Assembly (NCBI GenBank): GCA_051453625.1
Contig: JBOZIK010000001.1
Coordinates: forward strand, 164,371,269 to 164,435,268
Reading direction: 5' to 3'
Length of the DNA stretch: 64,000 bases
Source: Welwitschia mirabilis
Taxonomy: Eukaryota; Gnetophyta; Gnetopsida; Welwitschiales
A program made the translations under genes and the position numbers. The notes beneath the pieces were generated by a model. It saw only the letters and a program-made list of their open reading frames with translations. It did no database searches and was not told the origin of the DNA. Shown piece after piece: positions 36,704-47,060 of this stretch (positions are counted from its first letter, which is position 1; each line of letters opens with the position of its first letter).

Positions 36704-38381
36704 TGAGAATAGTTGAACTTGAAGGAAAGGGTGAATGAGGTCTATTAAAATATAATTTCACAAAAAAAATAAATTTAAAACTGCATAATGAATACCTTAC
36801 CAAGATAACGTGGTCCTCAACTTGGTTATTTCCACATACAAATGGTAGCTTCCTCTCATAACTCTCAATACTCTTAACCTGCAAAAAAAATGATTTTGAA
36901 GTATCACTAAGCTTTCATACAAAATGAGAAGCTCCTCGTAAGGCACACTTTCTTCCCCTTAAGGATAATCAATAACATAATGGCAAAAATATGTTTATAA
37001 GGACTGTTAAATATGAGATGCTTATTATAATGGGCACTTTATTCCTCTCAAGGATATTCAATAACACAATAATAAAATAGGCTCATAATCACTTATAAAA
37101 GCACACCCATAGAAGGATTTCCTTATAATATAGAACTCTAGTAAAGGATCCTTATGTTTGATAATAAGAAATGGTCTTTACAAGAGTATTCAAAAATATG
37201 ATAGTCCAATAATGTAAGTACCAATAAATAAATAAAAACAAATTATTTAACAAGCTTAAATGATGTGTCTTTAATGGAGATCTTATGTTCCTTCTTATTT
37301 TCATCACTCACAAGTGNNNNNNNNNNNNNNNNNNNNNNNNNNNNNNNNNNNNNNNNNNNNNNNNNNNNNNNNNNNNNNNNNNNNNNNNNNNNNNNNNNNN
37401 NNNNNNNNNNNNNNNNTATGTTTGATAATAAGAAATGGTCTTTACAAGAGTATTTAAGAATATGATAGTCCAATAATGTAAGTACCAATAAATAAATAAA
37501 AACAAATGATTTAACAAGCTTGAATGATGTGTCTTTGATGGAGATCTTATGTTCCTTCTTATTGTCATCACTCACAAGTGCTAAAGAATAATGCAAAATT
37601 GTAGAATTCAATGTATAAAAGATGCAGTCACTTAAACATTCCTTGCAAATGGTAGTTTGATGCTTCATAAGTAGATCCAATTACCTATGCATTCATATAT
37701 GCATAGATTTTTTTAATGCTCTAGATGCATAAATCTATCTATCATACATCATGCCTTTATATCTTTTGATAAGTTTATAACTATTTTACCTAAGAAAGTA
37801 GACATTTAAACTTTGTAATTGTGATGCAATGAATATAAATTGCTAGGAATTAAGAAAGAAATATCTATTTAATTTAAAGTAAAATTTTTGCATAGACATC
37901 TTCAAGATCATACATGTCTTCTATCAATTAGACGTCTTTAACATTGAAGATGACTTTAATCAAATTGCCCAAAAAATGATGAAACTTAAACTATAGGATC
38001 TCTATTCTAGTTTGGTATAGATATCTTAAATTATGTAGATGCTTTCTTCTATGTCAAATCCATCTTCTAGTATAGTCATCATCATTGAGATAAATCTCTT
38101 TTACCTATGATTTAAAAACTTATTCAGCACAGATGTCTTTACCATATGCATTTTCAAATGTATAGATGTCTTCCCTATAGACCTCTTCAATTTTGTAGAT
38201 GTTTTTAGTCAATTGGGATCTATAATTTTAAACTATGAGTTGAAATTTTCATGATATTTAAGCTTTGAGATTTGACATGGACTTATGCTTTTATGATCTG
38301 GTTTTCTCCATATTAATCAGTCTACATAATAGCATAATATACTTGATACGTAAAATCATCAAAGCTAGATTTTTACCAACA
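36704..38381 (-). repeat. Copia-2 5' LTR (with one gap)
   Basis: Partner of 26,435-28,654. A 100-N gap at 37,317-37,416 sits between copies of 37,153-37,316. Counting that block once leaves about 1,414 bp. The minus-strand start TGTTGG is intact. It would have held the promoter. An intact AGACGTCT at 37,930-37,937 and the decayed forms AGACATCT (37,894) and AGATGTCT (38,131; 38,164) lie in its transcription-start-side half. Confidence 0.88.
37930..37937. promoter_or_regulatory. Intact palindrome AGACGTCT in the 5' LTR
   Basis: Same octamer as at 27,960 and at the matching place of the other LTR, so it was present before the element inserted. Confidence 0.5.
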
Positions 38382-39357
38382 TGAAGAGCTTGGGATTCCA
38401 TCCTTATGACTTAGATTTAAATCCAAGGAATAACCTATGACCTCTATTGTGTTGGGTGTAAGGAGGACTCTGCACTTTACTTCCTAGGTAGTTAGTCAAA
38501 ATTGATGGAATACTAGATAAATAAGAGCTATATGTGTGATTTAGTGCTATATGAGGCATTATGTTAATCTTTAAAGATACATAACTAGAGAGTTTACTAT
38601 GCCTCCAAGCTAAGTAACCCTTAGTACAATGAAAAGGAATTTTCTTCCTTATTCAAAAATTAAAAAAATGAGGATAGAAATAGCATACTAATAAGACTTA
38701 TAATATTGAAGAATCTATCAAGAATGTTTTCCCATTTCTTCCACTTCCCAATTCATTTTATGCATTTAATGATTACTATTTTTAAAAACATGATTTAAGA
38801 TATCTTATAAATTTGAATTAGTAAAAATTTTATCTTCTTCATGTAAATCCATGTTTTGAGTTGAATCTCATGGAACTTATTAGTTAAACATGCTAAAATC
38901 AACATCCTAAGAAGCCTCATACAATTTTTTAGATTCATTATTTCTTTATAATTAGTACCATTAGTGTTTTCCAATTGTAATATCAATTTTTAAATGAATA
39001 TTATGCCCTCACCTCTTAGTACCATAAGTTTGCTAATGGATGTTTTTCAATGAAATATATCAACTTATGATCTCTTATTTGGCTAATGAAGTTTGTAGAG
39101 TCAAGCTATTTTTTAGATATTTTATTTATGACCAATTTATTTCTTTGAAGAATGCTTGTATGCTTTTCTTATTTTATTAATTCATTTTTACATGGCTTGT
39201 TACTTATTTTTTTGAAGAAGTATATTCAATGACTATATTGAATTATTTGGATATTTGGCATAGTAATAAATGCAAAGAAAAGGAGCAATAGTTTTGTTTT
39301 AGCACTAGCATTTTATTTAAAGTAATTGATTTAATTAGGCCTCTTTTCTTAAAGGGA
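38382..39357. other. AT-rich DNA between two elements
   Basis: No domain or repeat partner seen. It contains one 63-codon minus-strand frame (38,795-38,986) without a known motif. Confidence 0.5.
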
Positions 39358-40670
39358 TATTTCAAACATATAGAAAATGACATTTACATTAAGCATTTTA
39401 GACCAATTTATTATAAATGAAGATATTAATTTAATTGTTTTACTCATAAAATAACTATTCTATTATTTTTTTAAAAAACTTAATTTTATGATTTTCTTCA
39501 TAATAATTAAAATCTTTAGTCACATTTAGAACACATGGTAAAATATGGATACAATTTAACATAAAATAATATTAGCACTAGAGACAGGAGGTAGTGACAT
39601 GTGGTAGTAGCATTGAAAGACATATAGTAACAGTATGTGGAGGTGATACTAGAGACATGTGGTAATATCACTAACTAGTGGAAGAATTCAATTCTAAAGG
39701 TCATGTATTGGACTCATCATAACAACCTCCACCAAATGCTATAGGATGAAGATTCCACCTAGTGCAACATAATGAAAATTTTACTTAATGCTATAGGATA
39801 AGGAGTCTTAATTACTCTACCTAATATTATGGGATGGGGTCTTATCCACCTCATCTACTACTACAAGCCAAAGGACTCTAACTACCCTAATCTTAAATCC
39901 CTCTATAAAAAATGTCAAGAATCTTAATTATAATTGTTCAATCCTTGGGTGGAAAAGAGAATTTAACCTTGGAAGAAAAATTCTTTTGAATATATTTCTT
40001 GTGCTATTTTGCTTCTGTTTTTTTCCCTTTGATAATGGACTAGCCTTGAGGCTAGATTAATGTTTGTTTACCATGTTTAAGTTATTTTTCATTGATATAC
40101 TATAGTTCCATTTTTATAATAAAATAGTAGTTTACATTTCTTAATTTTGTGTATGATTCATTTCATACATTTAATGCTTAATATTAAGCTATACTATTGC
40201 TACATTATTTTATGTTTATAAGTGAATTCTTCTTATCTATGTTTTAATTGCATGATTTGATTTTGTTTGATGGTTCTTAGAAGTTATTTCTTATTTATCA
40301 TGCTTATGAATAGGGTATGATGAATGGAGTAATAGAAGAATCTTATCAACACTCATGTGATAAATGAGATACATGATTTGATCTATATGAACTTGATTTA
40401 TGAAGAACCTAAGGATGAACTTGAATTATATATTTAAATGAATTTATCTTATTTTTTCAAACATTTAAATAAATTCTTAACTATTTTATCTATTCCTAAC
40501 TCTAGCCCATTGATGTCTTCCTTCAACATTCTCATTTTGAATTCTGCTTTAATATTTACAAGTTAGACAAGTTTGTGTATTTTAGCACTATAGGCTCTCT
40601 TTATTGTTCCTCAGAACAGAATGATACTAGGTTCTTACCTATTTTTATTAAATTTTTATTTCATCATAAA
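39358..40670 (+). repeat. 5' LTR of the 39-45 kb element
   Basis: Matches 43,990-45,458 throughout: GACATGTGGTA.TA, AACCTCCACCAAATGCT, CTAGCCTTGAGGCTAG, TAGTAGTTTACATTTCTTAATTTTGTGT, ACTTATCATGCTTATAA and GGCT.TCT.TTAT. Length about 1.31 kb. CTAGCCTTGAGGCTAG is itself an imperfect palindrome kept in both copies. Confidence 0.88.
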
Positions 40671-40677
40671 TAGATTT

Positions 40678-40695
40678 TGGTGTCCGTGTGAGGAA
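40678..40695 (+). promoter_or_regulatory. PBS-like site of the 39-45 kb element
   Basis: TGGTGTC at the start equals TGGCGCC with two C-to-T changes; the rest agrees only with a shift. Its place right behind the LTR supports the call. Confidence 0.5.
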
Positions 40696-41274
40696 TGATG
40701 GCAAGATAGCTACATAAGTAAGTGCACAAAAAGTCTTATTTTTCTTGCATTTTAGTAAGTTACACTTTTCTTTTATTTTTGGTGGAGGACTAATCCATTC
40801 TAATGACATCCAAACTAATCCCTTTTTTTCCTTTATATTTCTACATTTCTTTTACTTTTTATACTTTCTAGCTGTGTGTAATTATCCTTTTCTAGAGAAT
40901 CGTAGACAAGTCTAACTCTTTCTAATTTTTTTAAAACTTTCTAATCTTAACCTAAACATTATTATTATATCAAATTTTTCGATTGTAGGGATAATAAAGT
41001 TTTTGCAAGTTTTATACCTTATTTTTCTTAAATAAACCATGACACAATAAAAAAGAATATAAATTAAGACAACAAAAATGAAAAAAGAGCCTTTCTTTGC
41101 TCTTTCTTTTCTTTCTTTTCTACATGTTCTGTGTTACTATAAACTTTGGTTTTAGTTCTATATCTTAGAACCTTTTTTTTAAATTTTTATTATTTTTTTA
41201 AATTTTTCATTTTTTAAATAATTTTCTATAGGTTCTATTTTGTTTTTTTANNNNNNNNNNTTTAGCTACTATGA

Positions 41275-41309
41275 TTTATTATTTATTATTTATTATTTAT
41301 TATTTATTA
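41275..41309 (+). repeat. Microsatellite (TTTATTA)5
   Basis: Five perfect copies of a 7-bp unit, just behind a 10-N gap (41,251-41,260). The unit length equals the plant telomere repeat, but the sequence is not a simple deaminated TTTAGGG. Confidence 0.9.
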
Positions 41310-41379
41310 CCTATAACTTGAACTAAATCCATTGATAAGCTATTTAAAATCCTTTTGCTATTGGGTTCCTTTTAAAAAT

Positions 41380-42360
41380 TCATATGGATTGGAGGCATAA
41401 TTACTTTGGTAGATTATATGAAATATTTTCTAAATCTCAAATGGCTCCTACTATTAAAGATACATTTATCTATTGTAATGTTGAAAATCCTTATAACTTG
41501 CTTTATTATATTCAACTTAAATGAATTATATGAGATTACCTCAAACCTAAGGAAACCTTATGATATATTTAACATCTAAATCCTACTCCATATATAGATC
41601 AACCTTCTTTTTATGAATTTAAAAATCCCTATGTTCCACATGAGGATTTTGATCCTATGCCTTTTACAATCCCTTATAATCCATGTTCTTCATTATTTAA
41701 TCAAAAATCCTCATCTCCCAAAGCTAACAGCCCTCTTCAAATTCCTTGGAAGACATCCTTATATAATTCATAGATGCCCAAATGCAAAAACATCAAACAC
41801 TTGAGTCAAGTATCTAATAATTAAATTAAACTACTATTTAAATCCTTAGTATCTTAAATAATAAGAAGAGGATGAGATTTCTATGTTTCTTTAACATAAT
41901 TCTAACAAGCTTGAAAGGGATGAGAATAGTCAAATAAATGAAATTAAAATCACACTCGTTAAGGATGAAAAAGAAACTAATGAGGAACTAAAGTATGAAA
42001 AATCATTAAAGGATGAAAAACCAATTAAGGAGCATTATACATCAAAGTATGAGTTAGTTAGAAAGTTTTGTAAGAAATAAAACATCAAATAAGAACTTAA
42101 ACCTAATCTATCCTATGTTAAACCTTTGCCTTTTTCTCAATAACTTTATAAGCCAATCATTTCATCTTCATATTTATCTTCTAAGCAAAACCTAAACTTC
42201 TATTAAGAATATAAACCTTCTTTAGCATTGAAACCAATTTTTGATAATTTTTTAGATGAACATTCACCTTCTTTAACATCCTTTAACTCACTTTTGTCTT
42301 CACCTCAAAATGATGTCTTGCATGAGATATTAAGTGAGCATAAACAAGCTAAAAGATAAA
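41380..42360 (+). pseudogene. Decayed reading frame in the 39-45 kb element
   Basis: Plus-strand fragments read MDWRHNYFGRLYEIFSKSQ (41,390 on), then KNPYVPHEDFDPMPFTIPYN (41,620 on), then LVKDEKETNEELKYEKSLKD (41,956 on) and HSPSLTSFNSLLSSPQND. Each fragment spans tens of codons before a stop. I recognise no gag domain. The acidic/basic repeat has a relative at 46,110-46,230, so it belongs to a family of elements. Confidence 0.45.
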
Positions 42361-43152
42361 CTATTTATGACTTTGAATGTATAAAATTTACTACTTGTTT
42401 CAATGTTCTTTCTAATTGTATGAACTTGTGTATAAAAATTTTCATAGGTTCCTTCTTATTTCATTATCATCTTAAGGCTTTACCTATGAATCATCATAGA
42501 AAAACCTACTGTAAGAAAGTTTTGATTTCATTACATGCTTTTAGATTATATTTTGTTTTAGATTTGACTTAGGATGAAAATATTTAAAAAATTTGTATTT
42601 ACAAATCATCACCTTAACCACTTTCACTTAGGTAATTTAACATTCATCCATTTTATAAAATAAGCCATTAATGCATTAAATACTATTATATATTCCTTCT
42701 AAGTTGGCTTTATTTCATAAGGTTAACTAACAATTTTCCCCTTTCATATAATTATGATCTTTTTAGACTTAATAACCTACATTGATTGTATTTAATAATT
42801 AACCCATTAATAAGTGATTTTTTATGTCATTGCAAATTGCAGTTGAGATTAAGTACATTTATATTATTCAAGAGAAATTTATGCTTATTTTAAAATATGT
42901 TATTGAATTTAGTTTTTACTTGAGGTATTCAATGGTGAAAAAGTAAAGGGATGAAATGCTAGAACCTACTTTCATGTTGTATCTTTTACTTTTAAGCATG
43001 TATGAAGATATGATATTTATTAATAAGGCTAATGAGATAATGAACCCTCCTATGTGCATTAAAAAATGTATATGAGAAGCAAAATCAAAATAAAAATAAT
43101 ATTTATTCTTTAAAAGCACATTTTTATCTTTTATCATTTTATTGGATTTAGT

Positions 43153-43263
43153 TGATTGAATCAGGGCTATAGATGCTTATTGATAATGTAGCTCTAATGA
43201 TTTCTCTTATGTCATATTCAACTGAATTAGGACTATAGATTCTTGCTAATAATGTAGCATTAA
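43153..43263 (+). repeat. Short tandem duplication, period about 66 bp
   Basis: ACTATAGAT.CTT..T.ATAATGTAGC follows TGAAT.AGG at both 43,154 and 43,220; the two units have diverged. Confidence 0.6.
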
Positions 43264-43989
43264 ATTCTTTAAGAAATAGCATGCGTAGCTATATTAGAAG
43301 AAGTTCCATAATGTTGGATTCTAATTAGGATCAAAATGATTCGAAAAAAGTACACATGATTGTGAAAAGGTAAAACTTGAAAAGAAAAATATGGGAATTG
43401 GTGATTTTATTATGCTATTTCTTCTTTAACAAATTGTACTTAATATTTTTCTGTTAACTCTTGGATATTCAAGTGTTTACTTAGTTGATACTTTAATTAA
43501 ATGGTATTTTAATTGATAAAATAAAGTTAAAACTTACAAAAATTTCAATAAATAGGCCATCACCTTAGGATCTTTTGTCTTTTTTATTTTTAAATTGTTT
43601 AGTTGAGTTCTTCATTTTTACTATCATGTGTTATATCCTAGTTTGCATGGCTCTATACTTTTCCTTTTTCTAGTTTCAATGAAATGAGATATATAAATAT
43701 TCTTTCCTCTAATGATGTATTATCTTGTTTAGAAACTCTACCTTAAATTTTTCTATCATTCTAAACTTTAGTGATAAAGTTTTATTTTTATTGGAAAATA
43801 TGGTATTTTAATTTTTTAAGAAATATTTTCAATTTTAAAGCCTCATTTTCTAAAAAGTGACTAGAACTTTTTTAAAGATTTTCATCACACCTACATATTT
43901 GACTATTTTTCCTTAGACATTTTTCATGTTAGTCATTCTTTATCATGATTTGTTTACTAAGGAACTAGTAACAATCTAGTCTAGATGTG

Positions 43990-45458
43990 TGTTAACATAT
44001 AAAAAATGAAATTTGTATTAAGTGTATTAGACTAATTTATTATAAATGAAGACATTAATTAAATTATTTAAATCATAAAATATGTCTTATATTATTTGTA
44101 TAATAAAAAATAATTTTATGCTTTTCTTCATAATAATGGAAGATATTTAGCCATGTTTTGAAATACATGCCAAAAGATGGACACAATTCTTTAGAAAATA
44201 ATGGTGGCAGTGGAGACATGTAGTGTAGACATGTGGTAGTAGTGTTAAAANNNNNNNNNNNNNNNNNNNNNNNNNNNNNNNNNNNNNNNNNNNNNNNNNN
44301 NNNNNNNNNNNNNNNNNNNNNNNNNNNNNNNNNNNNNNNNNNNNNNNNNNTAGTGGAGACATGTAGTGTGGACATGTGGTAGTAGTATTAAAAGACATGT
44401 AGAAGTGGCATGTGAAGGTGGCACTAAAGACATATGGGAAGAGTAGTAGTTGGTGGAGGAATCTAGCTCTAAAGACCATGTTTTAGACTCATCATGATAA
44501 CCTCCACCAAATGCTTTACAAAAAAGAAGCTACCTAATATTATATGATGAAGATCATAATACTACATGACGAAGATTTCACTTAATGCTATAGGGAAAGG
44601 AATCTTAATCACTTCATCTAGTGCTATAAGATTACATCTTATTTAGATCATCTACCACTACAAATAAAAGGACTCTAACTACTTCAATTTTATATCCTAA
44701 TATAAAAAGAACCAAGCATGTTCATTATAATCATCTAATCCTTAGGTAGAGAAGAGCATTCAGCCTTTGGAAACGAATACTTCTAACATGTCTTTCTAGT
44801 TTTTATTCTTTGAAAATATGCTAGCCTTGAGGCTAGCTTAATGTTTATTTATCAAATTTAAATTATTTTTCATTAATTTACTACAATCCTATTTTTATAA
44901 TAACATAGTAGTTTACATTTCTTAATTTTGTGTGTAATTAATTTTAGACATTTAATTCTTAATATGAAGCTATAGTATTGCTAAGTTATTTTATGTTTCT
45001 AAGTGAAATATTCTTGTTTACCTATTCATTACTTAATTTGATTTATTTGATGGTTCTTGTGAGTCATTTTCTACTTATCATGCTTATAAACATTCTATGA
45101 AAAGTGAAGTGATAAAAGAATCTCCCCAACCCTCATGTTATGAATGAGATAATTTCATCATGATTTAAGTCATTACAAACTTTACTCATGAAGAATCTAA
45201 GCAGGAACTTCGATGATATCTCTAAATGTGTTTGTTTTATTTGTTAAAACATTTAAGTTAGTTCTTATGTAATATGTCTATTTATAGCTCTCACCCATTG
45301 ATTTCTTCTTTTAACATTATTAATTTAAATTCTACTTTAATGTTTGCAAGTTAAATAAGTTTGCATATTTTACCATTGTAGGCTATCTCCATTATCATTG
45401 AGGAAAGAATAAAACTAGGTCTTCACCTAGTTTTATTAAAGTTTAATTCCATTATTAA
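43990..45458 (+). repeat. 3' LTR of the 39-45 kb element (with a gap)
   Basis: Starts TGTTAACATA. The 100-N gap at 44,251-44,350 lies between copies of a 43-base block (44,208-44,250, again from 44,351). Without Ns and duplicate it is about 1.33 kb, close to the 5' LTR. Confidence 0.87.
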
Positions 45459-46689
45459 TATATACCCACCACTTTCTCTTGTATAAATGGTATTATTTAA
45501 ATGGTTTCTTTATTTCTTATAACTATTAACTTAATTTTATTTTAGATTTTATAATGTAATATATTTAACCATTTTTGGATTTTTCAATTTATGGATGTTC
45601 AATTGGATTTTAGCTAATAGCAAGAAATTAAAATGCTTATAAGCTCTCATTCTAGGAGAGGAAAATGTGCTTAATTATTGTTCATATTGTATGCTTTTTC
45701 TCTTCATTAACTTGATTTTTATTGAGGTTGTACATTATTAGTACTTTGATAATGCATAATGTTATTTCCATATTTTATCTTTTAAAAAGAAACAAAAGGA
45801 AATAAAGAAAGAAAATTATGAAAATAAAATAAAATATTAATTTACTCTAATAAATATTAGGAATTAGCATACTAGGAGTAAAGTTTCTTAATAGCCTATG
45901 TCCTGTCTAATGGACACTGTCACTCATGATAAAAGCAAGTTAGTGGTTTAAGAATGAACACTTTATAATGTAAGAAATCCAAATTAATATGAGATACACC
46001 TAGAAGTATGCCATAATTATCACATTATCAAGTACTTTTAATAGGAAAAATTATTAACTTAACTATTTTTTAATGTGAAAAGTAAAAGATTAAAATTAGT
46101 CTTTTAATTAAAATTGAGTAATTATGAAGCATTTAATAAATCACTAAAGGATGAAGCATTATAGGATGAATAATTAGAGCATAAAGCATCAGAAGATAAA
46201 GTACTAGGTGATACAACACTAAAGAACAAATCATTTAAATTTCACCCACCACCAAATTCCACCTACTAACAGAAGACAAAGCACTAGAGGATGAAGCTCA
46301 ATGAATGATGAATAATCAATTTAACTTTTTAGTTAAAATTGCCATCCAAGTATATCTTCTAGCCAAAAATGTAATTAAACTATTTCAAGTTTATCATGTA
46401 GTTAAATTAGTCCACCATATAAACTCATATAAACCTTCTTAAGCCTTTCATTTTCTTAACTTTCTTTTGGCATCAAAGTGCTTCTAACATTGGAGCAACT
46501 TGGATGGGGATCCATCTAATTGTAAAAGGTATTTCTTTGGTATTGAGATATGTTTCCTCCATTGAAGAATTATTGTTTTCAAGAGGAGGTAATAAAGAAT
46601 ATTTTGTTAAATATTAATTAAGTATGATTTTATGTTCTCAAACTCTTTCTTTTATCTTTCCTATAGTTTATATTGGTTGTAACTAAAGT
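45459..46689 (+). pseudogene. Relic of a related element interior
   Basis: At 46,110-46,250 a plus-strand frame reads SLKDEAL-stop-DE-stop-LEHKASEDKVLGD, similar to the acidic/basic repeat at 41,956-42,060. The nucleotide basis is a degenerate GATGAA/GATAAA repeat of about 12-21 bp. The rest of the stretch is unassigned. Confidence 0.4.
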
Positions 46690-46871
46690 NNNNNNNNNNA
46701 GATTAATCTATAATTGATATAGATTATATAATCAATCTAGATGATAATAGATTGATTAAATTGGTTAGAACATGCATTTAGAATTTTCGTTTCCATCTTA
46801 TTACATTTTATTATTTTTATTTCTTACTTTTATTTTTTAAATATTAAAAACATAAATTATTTTATCCTATT

Positions 46872-47060
46872 TTCTTCCTCTTTTCTAAAGAATTATGCTT
46901 TTTTCCAACTCATTTTCTTCTTTAAGTTTATGAACTTGGATTAACTCACTATACATCATATGTGTTTTCTTATATTACTTAACAATGTTTTAAGATCTAA
47001 TTTTTAAGTTATATGGGTACAAGAAACAACATAATAATATTCAAGGATGTTAAATGTAAA
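46872..47060 (+). repeat. LTR-like segment shared with 24,265-24,447
   Basis: Same block order as at 24.3 kb, ending AACAACATAATAATATTCAAGGATG, where the other copy has its PBS; no PBS can be read here. It could be the 3' LTR of the element whose 5' LTR ends at 24,427. Confidence 0.55.

Larger units (their letters stand above)
26435..38381 (-). mobile_element. Copia-2: complete decayed copia retrotransposon of the Sirevirus (SIRE) type
   Basis: A minus-strand element of 11.9 kb including gaps and overlap duplications. LTRs lie at 26,435-28,654 and 36,704-38,381. From right to left the interior shows gag (36.6-35.7 kb, with a zinc knuckle), protease (34.85 kb), integrase (34.4-33.9 kb), RT (33.1-32.25 kb), RNase H (32.04-31.93 kb), a 3-kb extra region with ORF3 (31.5-28.7 kb) and a polypurine tract (28,655-28,670). 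The minus-strand LTR start is TGTTGG (38,381) and TATTGG in the other copy. Flanking TAAAG (26,430-26,434) and TGAAG (38,382-38,386) fit a 5-bp target-site duplication with one G/A transition. Great length, the YVDDIIF motif and the extra region after RNase H point to the Sirevirus lineage. Confidence 0.9.
39358..45458 (+). mobile_element. Non-autonomous Gypsy-type LTR element
   Basis: Direct LTRs lie at about 39,358-40,670 and 43,990-45,458. A PBS-like TGGTGTCCGTG starts at 40,678, so the element reads on the plus strand. The 3.3-kb interior has no readable RT, integrase or RNase H. It does have a reading with Lys/Glu/Asp-rich repeats (41,940-42,070) and a Pro/Ser-rich stretch (41,600-41,760 and 42,130-42,310). 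Large elements with LTRs and no pol are known in plants (LARD and TR-GAG types) and depend on enzymes from others. The LTR family is shared with 8.8-9.2 kb. Confidence 0.78.

Noticed and set aside
44073-44479. Frames with Thr/His/Cys-rich repeats
   Set aside because: They are antisense to the GACATGTGGTAGTAG-like LTR sequence and cross a gap.
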